From the NCBI GenBank assembly GCA_001870995.2, contig MLAV02000023.1, positions 1 through 64,000 on the forward strand: DNA of 64,000 bases, given 5' to 3'. The notes under the pieces were generated by a model. The model was given only the letters and a program-made list of their open reading frames with translations. It was not told where the DNA came from and did no database searches. Positions 15,333 through 23,859 of this stretch are shown in pieces; within the stretch, counting starts at the first letter, position 1, and every line of letters starts with the position of its first letter. This DNA is from Chitinophaga sp. CB10 (GTDB lineage Bacteria > Bacteroidota > Bacteroidia > Chitinophagales > Chitinophagaceae). Both the position numbers and the translations under genes were made by a program.

Positions 15333-17540
15333 ATGAAGCTGAAAGCATTCCCTTTTTATATGCAACCGGACAGGAAGGACTGCGGCCCGACCTGCATCAG
15401 GATCATCAGTCGCCACTACGGCCGGCTGACGGACCTGGAAGCGATCCGCTCCCTGGCGGAAACCACGCGGGAAGGCAGCTCACTCCTGGGGCTCTCTGCC
15501 GCCGCAGAGGGACTGGGATTTAAAACGCTGGCGGTTAAAATTGACTTCACCACCCTCATGGAAGAAGCGCCGCTGCCCTGCATCTGTCACTGGGGCCAGC
15601 AACATTTTGTCGTAGTGTACGATATTAAAAAATCCGGCGGTAATACCACCGTGTACGTATCTGATCCTGCCTACGGGTTGATTAAATATTCCAAACAGGA
15701 ATTTATTGATGGCTGGATGGGCCGTGGCAAAAAGGAAACTGATGAAGAAGGGATTGCCCTGTTGCTGGAACCTACCCCTGCGTTTTATGAGGCCGATTCC
15801 TCTGCCCCCCGTAACCGGAAAAATTTTTCCTTCCTCTTCTCTTACTTCTCCCGCTATAAAAAACTAATGGTACAGCTGAGCCTTGGCCTGCTTGCAGGCA
15901 GCCTGCTGTCCCTGATCTTCCCTTTCCTGACGCAAAGCATTGTAGATATCGGGATTCAAAACCACGATATCAACTTTATTTACCTTGTCCTGCTGGCGCA
16001 GGTAATGCTTTTTTTGGGGAGAATGGGAATTGAGCTGACGCGCAGCTGGATCCTGTTGCACCTGTCCAGCCGCATCAATATTACCATCGTCTCCGATTTC
16101 TTCATCAAATTGATGAAGCTCCCGATCAGCTATTTCGATACCCGCATGACAGGCGACATCATGCAGCGCATCAGCGATCATCAGCGCATTGAACAACTGC
16201 TCACCAACTCTTCCCTCAACACCTTATTCTCCCTGGTGAACCTCGTGATATTCAGCGTGGTGCTGCTGCTCTACGATTATCGCCTTTTCCTCATCTACCT
16301 CCTCGGGGCAGGCCTGTCCGTAGCCTGGATCGCCTTCTTTCTTAAGAAGCGGAAAGAGCTGGACTACAAACGGTTTTCCCAGGTGTCGCAGGAGCAAAGC
16401 AAGGTGATTGAACTGGTGAACGGCATGCAGGAAATCAAAATGCATAACGCGGAAAAACAAATGCGCTGGGGCTGGGAGTTCATGCAGGTGAAGCTCTTTA
16501 AGATACAGATAAAAGCATTGTCCCTCGAACAATGGCAAACCGTAGGTTCCAATTTCATCAACCAGGTGAAGGATATCTTCGTCAGCTTCCTGGCCGCTAA
16601 GCTGGTGCTGGACGGGAATATTACCCTGGGTATGATGCTATCCGTACAATACATCATCGGGCAGCTGAACGGCCCGCTGATCCAGCTGATGGACTTCGTA
16701 AAGCAACTGCAGGACGCAAAAATTTCCCTGGAAAGGCTGGGTGAAATTCATAATAAGGAGGACGAAGAACGGCCGGAGACGCAGATCCCGGCCGATTTGC
16801 CGGAGCAGGACATCGCGCTGGACAACGTCACCTTCCGTTACACCGGCGCTGGCGCCCCGGTATTCGAAAACCTCAGCCTCCGCATCCCGCATCGCAAAAC
16901 CACCGCCATTGTTGGAGCCAGCGGCAGCGGCAAAACCACGCTGCTCAAGCTGCTCATGAAATTCTACGAACCGGGCGAAGGAGAGATTAAAATCGGGAAT
17001 GTGCAACTCCAGCATGTTTCCGCGCGCTACTGGCGGGAGCAATGCGGCGTGGTCATGCAGGACGGCTATGTATTCAACGATACCATTGCGCGCAACATCG
17101 CCGTAGGCCGGGATGATATTGACCGCAGGCAACTGCGCCAGGCCGTGGAAGTGGCCTGCATAAAGGACTTCGTGGAAAGCCTGCCCCTCAGTTATAACTC
17201 CAGAATAGGCAACGAAGGCATCGGCATCAGCGGCGGACAACGGCAGCGGCTCTTCATTGCCCGCGCCGTGTACAAAGCGCCGGAATACCTGTTTTTTGAC
17301 GAAGCTACCAGCGCCCTGGACGCCAATACGGAAAAGGCCATCATGGGCAACCTGGAAGCATTCCTGAAAGGGAAAACCGCAGTCATCATCGCGCACCGGC
17401 TTTCTACTGTGAAAAATGCAGACAAGATCATCGTGCTGGATAAAGGCAAAGTAGTGGAAGAAGGCAGCCATGAGGAACTGGTGGCCCTCCGCAGGGAATA
17501 TTACCGACTTGTAAAAAATCAGCTGGAACTTGGAAACTAA
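15333..17540 (+). CDS. C39 peptidase-containing ABC exporter (PCAT)
   Basis: A 735-residue bifunctional transporter. Residues 1-125 are a C39 cysteine peptidase with all catalytic residues visible: Gln11, Cys17 (in KDCGPTC), His91 (QQHFVVV) and Asp111 (SDPAYG). A six-helix transmembrane domain follows (about 160-440). The ATPase domain has Walker A GASGSGKTT near 528, signature ISGGQRQR near 632 and Walker B YLFFDEATSALD near 651. PCATs remove GG leaders while exporting the core peptide, which fits the KGG leaders of both precursors. The gene starts 1 bp after the maturase stop and overlaps the fusion protein gene by 11 bp. This is the best evidence that the product leaves the cell. Confidence 0.93.
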   Translation: MKLKAFPFYMQPDRKDCGPTCIRIISRHYGRLTDLEAIRSLAETTREGSSLLGLSAAAEGLGFKTLAVKIDFTTLMEEAPLPCICHWGQQHFVVVYDIKKSGGNTTVYVSDPAYGLIKYSKQEFIDGWMGRGKKETDEEGIALLLEPTPAFYEADSSAPRNRKNFSFLFSYFSRYKKLMVQLSLGLLAGSLLSLIFPFLTQSIVDIGIQNHDINFIYLVLLAQVMLFLGRMGIELTRSWILLHLSSRINITIVSDFFIKLMKLPISYFDTRMTGDIMQRISDHQRIEQLLTNSSLNTLFSLVNLVIFSVVLLLYDYRLFLIYLLGAGLSVAWIAFFLKKRKELDYKRFSQVSQEQSKVIELVNGMQEIKMHNAEKQMRWGWEFMQVKLFKIQIKALSLEQWQTVGSNFINQVKDIFVSFLAAKLVLDGNITLGMMLSVQYIIGQLNGPLIQLMDFVKQLQDAKISLERLGEIHNKEDEERPETQIPADLPEQDIALDNVTFRYTGAGAPVFENLSLRIPHRKTTAIVGASGSGKTTLLKLLMKFYEPGEGEIKIGNVQLQHVSARYWREQCGVVMQDGYVFNDTIARNIAVGRDDIDRRQLRQAVEVACIKDFVESLPLSYNSRIGNEGIGISGGQRQRLFIARAVYKAPEYLFFDEATSALDANTEKAIMGNLEAFLKGKTAVIIAHRLSTVKNADKIIVLDKGKVVEEGSHEELVALRREYYRLVKNQLELGN

Positions 17541-18831
17541 AAAAGAAATACTGGACACCATACAATTGCATTCCGAAGGAGTGCAGGATATCCTTACGCA
17601 GCCGCCCGGCTGGATGGTACGTTGCGGGAACACGGTGATTTTCGCGATACTGTTGCTTACCCTGGTGATGAGCTACCTGATCAAATACCCGGAGTTTGTA
17701 CCCGCCACGGCCATCATATCTTCCCAAACCCCCCCGGAGAAACTGGAAGCCAGGACCAATACCCGGATCGCGCAAATTTTTGTGGAAGACCATCAGCAGG
17801 TACAGGCAGGGCAGCTGCTCCTGGTGCTGGAATCCACTGCGGACTACCGGGATGTGATGCGCCTGCGCCGGATCGTGGATTCCCTGGACGCCGGGGGAGT
17901 AGCGCAGTTCCCGGTGGACCTGGTGCGGAATTTTAAATTAGGGGATATCCAGGGAGATTATAACGCGTTTGCAAAAGCGCTGATCGACGAACGGCTGTAC
18001 GCCCGCCTGCAGCCCTATTCCCCAGAATACGCGGCCGCGGAAAAGGGACTGTCCGAATCCCGCAGCCGCATCCGCAGCCTGCTCCTGCAAAAAAAGCTGG
18101 AAGAGACGAAATACGAAGTATCCAAACGGGAATACGAGCGTTACTCGGAACTCTTCCGGGAAAGAGTAGTGTCTGCCTCGGAATTCAACCAGGAAAAACT
18201 CAAATTCCTGCAGGCGGAGCAGAACCTGGAAAATATCAACCTCGCCATCTCCCAATTGCAGGAAGGCATCGTCAGCATTGAGAAGACGAGGAGCGGCGCC
18301 GCTATCAACGCGCAGAAAGACCAGGTCAGCCTCTCCTCCCAAAGTACGCAGCTCTTTGAGCAGTTGCGCAAATCCCTCAACGCCTGGGAGCAAAATTACC
18401 TGCTGCGCGCTGCCGGCGCCGGTGTGGTCAGCTTCCAGCAACTGCTCGCTGCCAATCAATACGTGAAAGCGGGAGATGTGCTGCTCTCCGTTATGCCGGT
18501 AGAAAACGCCCAACCCATCGGCCGGCTGAAGCTCCCCGCCGTCAACTCCGGCAAGGTGAAGGAAGGCCAGAAGGTGCTGCTGAAGCTGGATAACTACCCT
18601 TACCAGGAGTTTGGACTGGTGGAAGGCAGGGTGAAAAATATCACCAATGCGCCGGATAAAGACGGGAATTACTTTGCGACCATCGTGCTGCCCCATGGCC
18701 TCCAAACGTCCTACCAGCGCACGTTACCCTTTGATAAGGAACTGAAGGGCAGTGCGGAAGTGGTCACGGCGGACCTGCGGCTGCTGGAACGCTTCTTCTA
18801 CCAGGTGCGGAAGCTGCTGCGCTACGGGTAA
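17530..18831 (+). CDS. HlyD-family membrane fusion protein for the peptide exporter
   Basis: A 433-residue periplasmic adaptor. A short cytoplasmic tail precedes one transmembrane helix (about 31-52, VIFAILLLTLVMSYL). A lipoyl-like half-motif follows (IAQIFVEDHQQVQAGQLLLVLES), then a long helical hairpin with heptad-like charge pattern (about 170-285, SRSRIRSLLLQKKLEETKYE), the second lipoyl half and a beta-barrel end (GQKVLLKLDNYPYQEFG). It would link the ABC exporter to an outer-membrane channel, but no TolC-type gene is present in the window. The start is a TTG at 17530 that overlaps the exporter gene by 11 bp; the next in-frame ATG (MVRCG, residue 29) would remove the cytoplasmic tail. 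It is the last gene of the RiPP operon. Confidence 0.9.
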   Translation: METKKEILDTIQLHSEGVQDILTQPPGWMVRCGNTVIFAILLLTLVMSYLIKYPEFVPATAIISSQTPPEKLEARTNTRIAQIFVEDHQQVQAGQLLLVLESTADYRDVMRLRRIVDSLDAGGVAQFPVDLVRNFKLGDIQGDYNAFAKALIDERLYARLQPYSPEYAAAEKGLSESRSRIRSLLLQKKLEETKYEVSKREYERYSELFRERVVSASEFNQEKLKFLQAEQNLENINLAISQLQEGIVSIEKTRSGAAINAQKDQVSLSSQSTQLFEQLRKSLNAWEQNYLLRAAGAGVVSFQQLLAANQYVKAGDVLLSVMPVENAQPIGRLKLPAVNSGKVKEGQKVLLKLDNYPYQEFGLVEGRVKNITNAPDKDGNYFATIVLPHGLQTSYQRTLPFDKELKGSAEVVTADLRLLERFFYQVRKLLRYG

Positions 18832-18936
18832 ACCCATTGCAGGACGGTACAGGATAATCATCCCATGGTTGTATTGTATATTGTTGGTTGCGCTGGAATG
18901 AGGGCGCAGCAATTATATAATTCACACGTTTGCACC

Positions 18937-20265
18937 ATGAAACAACTGATAGTACTTGTTACCTGCTCCGCTTTGGCTGCCGGCTTTGGCTTCAGCAAAA
19001 CCGGGATACCGCCGCATCATCACGCGGCGTCCGAAACGCAGAAAGTAAAGCGATACCTGGTTACGGACTATGGCGCCAGGGGCGACAGCAGTACGCTCAA
19101 TACCAAAGCCATCCAATCCGCTATTGATAAATGCGCTGCCGCCGGCGGCGGGGTGGTAGTCATACCCAAAGGCATTTTCCGCAGCGGTTCCCTCTTCCTG
19201 AAAAAAGGCGTGAACCTGGAACTCAGGGAAGGCGCGGTGCTCAAAGGCTCTACTGACATTAACGACTATCCGAAAATAAATACCCGCATCGAAGGGCATT
19301 TCGAAATGTGGCGCGCCGCCCTGATCAATGCCGATGGGACGGACCACCTGCGTATAACGGGCACGGGTACACTGGACGGCAGCGGCGCTCCCTTCTGGAA
19401 GCAATTCTGGGATGCCCGTGCGAAGGATAATAAAACAAAGAACCTGGATGTGGAACGCCCCCGGCTCATGCTTGTCCAAAATGCAAAAGACGTGCAGATC
19501 AGCGGCATTCACTTCCTCAACTCCGGCTTCTGGAACCTGCATATCTACAAATGCGGCAACGTAGTGGTAAAGAATTGCAGCTTTATTGCGCCGGCCGTAT
19601 CCAAACCGGATAACCACGCGCCCAGCTCCGATGGTATTGATGTGGACAGCTCCCGGGATGTACTGATCGCCGGTTGCTTCTTCTCCGTCGGGGACGACTG
19701 CATCGCCCTCAAAGGTACCAAAGGCCCCTTTGCCGCTAAGGACGAGAGTAGTCCGCCCGTGGAGCGTGTAACCATTACCGATTGCATCGTGGAAAAAGGC
19801 GGCGGCATCGTTACCTGCGGCAGCGAAGCTACCATCGTAAAAGATGTGGTGGTGAAAAACTGCATCACCCGCGGCCCTACCGTACTGCGCCTGAAGCTGC
19901 GCCCGGATACCCCGCAGCATTATGAAAACATCCTCCTGGAAAACATCACCCTGGAAAATGGCGGCATTATCTTCAAAGTATCCCCCTGGAGCCAGTATTT
20001 CGACCTGATGGGGCAGGAGCCACCCAGCTCAGTGGTGCGGAATGTGCGCATCAAAAACATCCATGGCAATGCCCAATCCTGGGGCGAACTCTTTGGCCAC
20101 GCCAAAGCTGCTATCAGCGATATTTCCGTTACCGACGCCAGCCTGCAACTCTCGGACCCGGGCCTGAAGCTCGGCAATGTGCAGGGGCTGACTTCCAGCA
20201 ACGTCACCGTCAACGGTCAATCCGTGAACCTGGCAGCCTTCAAACAAAACGTAGCCATCAAGTAA
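18937..20265 (+). CDS. GH28 family glycoside hydrolase (polygalacturonase-like)
   Basis: A 442-residue exported right-handed beta-helix enzyme. A signal peptide (MKQLIVLVTCSALAAGFGFS) precedes the family's N-terminal segment VTDYGARGDSSTLNTKAIQSA. The active-site Asp residues are visible in SSDGIDVDSS and VGDDCIALKG, and the substrate-binding RxK as LRLKLRP. The normal His of the 'GHG' motif before GSE is not seen: the segment reads KGGGIVTCGSE. GH28 enzymes hydrolyse galacturonan or rhamnogalacturonan in pectin; the changed motif points to an unusual subgroup or exo-acting member. An upstream in-frame ATG (18865) would add 24 residues before the signal peptide, so I chose 18937. It follows the RiPP operon by about 105 bp but is functionally separate. 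Confidence 0.88.
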   Translation: MKQLIVLVTCSALAAGFGFSKTGIPPHHHAASETQKVKRYLVTDYGARGDSSTLNTKAIQSAIDKCAAAGGGVVVIPKGIFRSGSLFLKKGVNLELREGAVLKGSTDINDYPKINTRIEGHFEMWRAALINADGTDHLRITGTGTLDGSGAPFWKQFWDARAKDNKTKNLDVERPRLMLVQNAKDVQISGIHFLNSGFWNLHIYKCGNVVVKNCSFIAPAVSKPDNHAPSSDGIDVDSSRDVLIAGCFFSVGDDCIALKGTKGPFAAKDESSPPVERVTITDCIVEKGGGIVTCGSEATIVKDVVVKNCITRGPTVLRLKLRPDTPQHYENILLENITLENGGIIFKVSPWSQYFDLMGQEPPSSVVRNVRIKNIHGNAQSWGELFGHAKAAISDISVTDASLQLSDPGLKLGNVQGLTSSNVTVNGQSVNLAAFKQNVAIK

Positions 20266-20271
20266 GCAAAT

Positions 20272-20301
20272 AAAAAAGGTTGCAGGTAAAAACCTGCAAC
20301 C
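20272..20301. terminator. Terminator between GH28 and the metalloprotease gene
   Basis: Perfect 10-bp stem GGTTGCAGGT / ACCTGCAACC with an AAAA loop at 20278-20301. The A-run at 20272-20277 becomes a T-run on the minus strand, so it suits the minus-strand operon best and may also stop the GH28 transcript. Confidence 0.8.
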
Positions 20302-20345
20302 GCTTCTTCGATTTTGCTTATGAGAATGGGTTATACCAAAAGAAC

Positions 20346-22856
20346 TTATTTACTGTCGAACTCCTTTCCTTCCAATATCCACGTGATCCTGCTTTCCATA
20401 TCCTGCAGGTGATATTTTGAAATACCGGCCTGCATTGGTATGGCCCTGCGGATATCGCTGCGGAGCATTGCCAGCTGCGCCCGTACCAGCGTGGACGCAT
20501 CGTTGCCCGTTGGGTCAGGATTGAGGTAGAAGATGGTACCGTTGCCATTGTTACGGGCCACAATTTCATTCACCTGCTTAAAGGCTTTCTTCGCCTGATC
20601 TATGTACAGCTTCTGCAGGTTGCGGCGATACACATCAATAGGCTTATTATTGTATAATTCCGACCAGATGCCCTTGCGCAGGTCGTCCAGCATTTCCGAG
20701 GCTGTATAGGTCTTCATACCGCTGTTCAGCGCCTCATCGCGGGTGAGGCCCAGGAGGGTACCGGAGCCCATCAGGCGCATGAGTACATTGTACTGCCCTA
20801 CGGAGATGAAATTGCTGCCATCCGTGCCGGTAAGGGCGGTCAGCGTATCATTGATGAGCCATTTGGGCGTTGTAAAGAGGTAGTCGTTCAGGAATTTCAT
20901 CGCTTCCTTCTGTTGCTGGTAAGGCACGGGCGCTAACTGTACGCCTGGCTGTTCCACGCTTTTGAAGGTCTGGAAATTACCGCCAATGCTCTTCATCACC
21001 TGCGCGCCAAAGAGGATGTACTGGCGCAACACCGTTTCGTACATGGTTTTCAGGTTGTCGTAACCTTCGTTGGGTACGCGGGTCCAGGTACGCAGCTGCG
21101 GCAACACGCGCTGCAGGTTTTTGATCCCGTATTTAGCCGCCACTACATTGTTATCACCGAGGTCCTCGCTCTGGCTCCGGGGGTCGGAGAAGGCGTTTTC
21201 GCTGCCAAAGAACAGGCGTGGATTGGCCCGCAGGCTATCAATGATCAGCTTATTCAGGAAAGGCATCTCTTCGTTGGGTGATTTAAACTGCGGGTACCAG
21301 CGGTAACCGTATTGAATCGCCCATCTATCGTACTCGCCTATACGCGGGAAGATGCCTTTCTCGCTGATCCCGTCCTCCGGTTGCGCTACCCAGTTGAAGC
21401 GGGCATAGTCCATGATGGAAGGGGTGTGGCCATTGGCCTCCACCCAGGCTTTATCCCGCAGCTTTTCCACCGGCACGGTGGAGCTGGAGCCGAAGTTATG
21501 TGCCAACCCCAGGGTGTGCCCTACTTCGTGGCTGGATACAAAGCGGATCAGTTGCCCCATCAGCTCATCATCAAACTCCATTTTGCGGGCGCGGGGATCG
21601 AGCGGACCTGCCTGCACCATGTACCAGCTGTGCACCAGCGCCATAATGTTGTGGTACCAGTTGATATGGGACTCGATGATTTCGCCGCTGCGGGGGTCGT
21701 GTACGTGCGGACCGCTGGCATTGGCTACAGTAGAGGGCTTATAGACAATTACGTTATGCCGCGCATCGTCGATGCTCCAGGTAGAGTCGTTTTCCGGTGC
21801 AGGCAGCGCTTTGATGGCATTTTTAAAACCCGCCTGCTCAAATGCCCGCTGCCAGTCGTTTACGCCGGCAATGAGGTAAGGTACCCACTTCTTCGGCGTG
21901 GCCGGGTCAATGTAATACACAATAGGTTGCCTGGGTTCTACCAGCTCCCCGCGTTTGTATTTTTCCACGTCCCCGGGTTTGGGTTCCAGTCGCCAGCGGG
22001 TGATAAGGTAACGGGCTTTCACGCCTTGCGGATCGGCATCAAAATCCACGTAGCCCCTGGCGAAGAAGCCAACGCGCGCATCCGCATAGCGGGCCTGCAT
22101 GGGCTCTTTGGGCAGTAGTACCATGGAGCTGTTCAGCTCATAGGTATCCGGGATGGTGGACCCGCCTTGCGCCGCTACCGGCAGGTAGCTGCGCAACGTA
22201 CGGATCTCTATGTTCATCGGAAAGGCTTTCAGACTGGTGATAAAGGATTTGTCCGGTTGTATGGCGCCGATCTTCAGCGCGGTTTTTACCTGCGGCCCGA
22301 AATGAAAGATCTCATTTTCATTGTTCAGGATATCCGTTACATCGATCACAGTGGAGCGGGCCGCTTTATTATAGGCTTTCACGGGGAATACCGCTGCAAT
22401 AGGCTCCAGGTTGGATTTCAGCACTGCGCGGAACATCCCGTTCTCTGTTGTATCGGTAGAGCGTTCCTGGAAGCGCATTACTTTCAGGAGTATTTTATCG
22501 TCCTGCCCTTTGTCGAAATGGATCACGTTTTCCGCGATCTGATCGCCGGCATAACCCGTCATGTTCGGGCGCGGATTGGTAGCCGCCTGGCCGATGCGGT
22601 TGACCACGAGGATGGCGCGGGTGAGCATGGAGTCCGGAATCTCGAAGTAATAACGTCCATTCAGGAAATGCACGTTAAACATACCGGTATAGGTTTTAGC
22701 CTTGCTGGTGATGACCTGGTCGTAAGGCTTGATGCCCCCTGGCAGACTATCCGTTTTTTTTGCGCTGCTGTCCGCAGGGGCAGTTGTTTTTTGTTGTGCC
22801 TGCGCGCCCACGCCCAAAGTGAGCGCGGTAGCAAAGGCGATGTTGAATCTAAGCAT
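20346..22856 (-). CDS. Exported zinc-dependent metalloprotease (DUF5117/DUF5118/DUF4953 type)
   Basis: An 836-residue protein with a signal peptide (MLRFNIAFATALTLGVGAQA) and a zinc site SSHEVGHTLGLAHNFG near residue 445, the extended HExxHxxGxxH signature of metzincin-like peptidases. It belongs to the large Bacteroidota family with N-terminal DUF5118 and DUF5117 segments (about 40-280) and a DUF4953-type catalytic part. It would act in the periplasm or at the surface on peptides or proteins. It is the last gene of the minus-strand SusC/SusD locus and the only hydrolase in it, so substrate degradation may be tied to SusC/D uptake. The start at 22856 is the ATG opening the signal peptide. Confidence 0.9.
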   Translation of the reverse strand: MLRFNIAFATALTLGVGAQAQQKTTAPADSSAKKTDSLPGGIKPYDQVITSKAKTYTGMFNVHFLNGRYYFEIPDSMLTRAILVVNRIGQAATNPRPNMTGYAGDQIAENVIHFDKGQDDKILLKVMRFQERSTDTTENGMFRAVLKSNLEPIAAVFPVKAYNKAARSTVIDVTDILNNENEIFHFGPQVKTALKIGAIQPDKSFITSLKAFPMNIEIRTLRSYLPVAAQGGSTIPDTYELNSSMVLLPKEPMQARYADARVGFFARGYVDFDADPQGVKARYLITRWRLEPKPGDVEKYKRGELVEPRQPIVYYIDPATPKKWVPYLIAGVNDWQRAFEQAGFKNAIKALPAPENDSTWSIDDARHNVIVYKPSTVANASGPHVHDPRSGEIIESHINWYHNIMALVHSWYMVQAGPLDPRARKMEFDDELMGQLIRFVSSHEVGHTLGLAHNFGSSSTVPVEKLRDKAWVEANGHTPSIMDYARFNWVAQPEDGISEKGIFPRIGEYDRWAIQYGYRWYPQFKSPNEEMPFLNKLIIDSLRANPRLFFGSENAFSDPRSQSEDLGDNNVVAAKYGIKNLQRVLPQLRTWTRVPNEGYDNLKTMYETVLRQYILFGAQVMKSIGGNFQTFKSVEQPGVQLAPVPYQQQKEAMKFLNDYLFTTPKWLINDTLTALTGTDGSNFISVGQYNVLMRLMGSGTLLGLTRDEALNSGMKTYTASEMLDDLRKGIWSELYNNKPIDVYRRNLQKLYIDQAKKAFKQVNEIVARNNGNGTIFYLNPDPTGNDASTLVRAQLAMLRSDIRRAIPMQAGISKYHLQDMESRITWILEGKEFDSK

Positions 22857-22906
22857 GAGTTTTGTTTAAGTAGGTATTGTGGTTGGTGTGTGGGCGCCCG
22901 TTGCCG

Positions 22907-23773
22907 CTATCGCAGCAGCCGCTCCAATTGCATGATCAGCGCCTCTCCGCGCAGGTCCTTTGCAATAATCTTTCCCTTCGGATCAATCAGGAAATTCTGC
23001 GGAATGGATTTAACCATATACTTCTTCGCCACCTCGCTATCCCAGAATTTCAGTTCGGATACGTGTCCCCAGGTCAATCCGTCCTTTTCAATGGCTTTCA
23101 TCCAGTCCGCCCGTTTGCCCGGCTGGTCCAGCGATACAGAGAGTATATCGAAATTTTTATCTTTAAACTGTTGGTAAGCTTTTACCACCACGGGATTCTC
23201 TTCCCGGCAAGGGCCGCACCAGCTGGCCCAGAAGTCCACCAGTACGTACTTACCGCGGTAGTCGCTCAGCTGCACCATATGCCCGCTGGTATCCGGCGCG
23301 GCAAATGCCGGCGCCACTGCGCCTACCCGCACGGTCATAAACTGATCGATCACTTTTCCCAGGCGTACGCCGGCTTCGCTCTGCCGCACGTTTTTCTTCA
23401 ACCCGTTGTACAGCGATTTGTACCGCGCAATATCTTCCGGCAGGTAACCCACCACGTCTTTCAGGGCATCCAGGCTGGCCATATAGTCCGGATGTTGTTG
23501 GATGAAAGCGATTTCACGGGCTTTACGTTCCTGTTTCAATTTCTTCATCTGGTACCGCCATTCGCCCAGGCCGATGGTATCGTAATGCGCTTTGGCTTTT
23601 TGCGCATCGTAATAGTTTTGCTGGCAGGTGGCCAGCCGCTGATCTGCATCCGCGAGGAAGGCTGCCAGCTCCTGCTTTTGAGCGGAGAGTATAGCCGTGT
23701 CCGTTATTGCCTGCCGGGCGCTTGCCATGCTGCCGCAACAGCAGGCCAGCGCTAAAAGGATGGTATTTTTCAT
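22907..23773 (-). CDS. TlpA/thioredoxin-like exported protein
   Basis: A 288-residue exported protein. The signal peptide (MKNTILLALACCCGSMASA) is followed by a helical region with charged repeats (about 25-145, KQELAAFLADADQRL) and then an AhpC/TSA-Redoxin-type thioredoxin domain. Its active site is WASWCGPCREENP (CxxC) near residue 190. Such proteins reduce or shuffle periplasmic disulfides. In SusC/D loci of this type they are often the gene before the metalloprotease; here 50 bp separate the two. A role in maintaining Cys-containing substrates or partners is inferred. The conserved cis-Pro is visible in KSIPQNFLIDP. Confidence 0.9.
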   Translation of the reverse strand: MKNTILLALACCCGSMASARQAITDTAILSAQKQELAAFLADADQRLATCQQNYYDAQKAKAHYDTIGLGEWRYQMKKLKQERKAREIAFIQQHPDYMASLDALKDVVGYLPEDIARYKSLYNGLKKNVRQSEAGVRLGKVIDQFMTVRVGAVAPAFAAPDTSGHMVQLSDYRGKYVLVDFWASWCGPCREENPVVVKAYQQFKDKNFDILSVSLDQPGKRADWMKAIEKDGLTWGHVSELKFWDSEVAKKYMVKSIPQNFLIDPKGKIIAKDLRGEALIMQLERLLR

Positions 23774-23859
23774 GTGAGTGGTTTAAAATTTGACGCAAGA
23801 ACTCCCCTGTACCGGTGCTACTACACCGGCAACAGGAGGGGTTCTCAAAATAATTCCAA

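Noticed and set aside
12355..18831. Lanthipeptide or sactipeptide cluster
   Set aside because: No LanB, LanC, LanM or canonical radical-SAM enzyme is present, and the precursors have no or one Cys.
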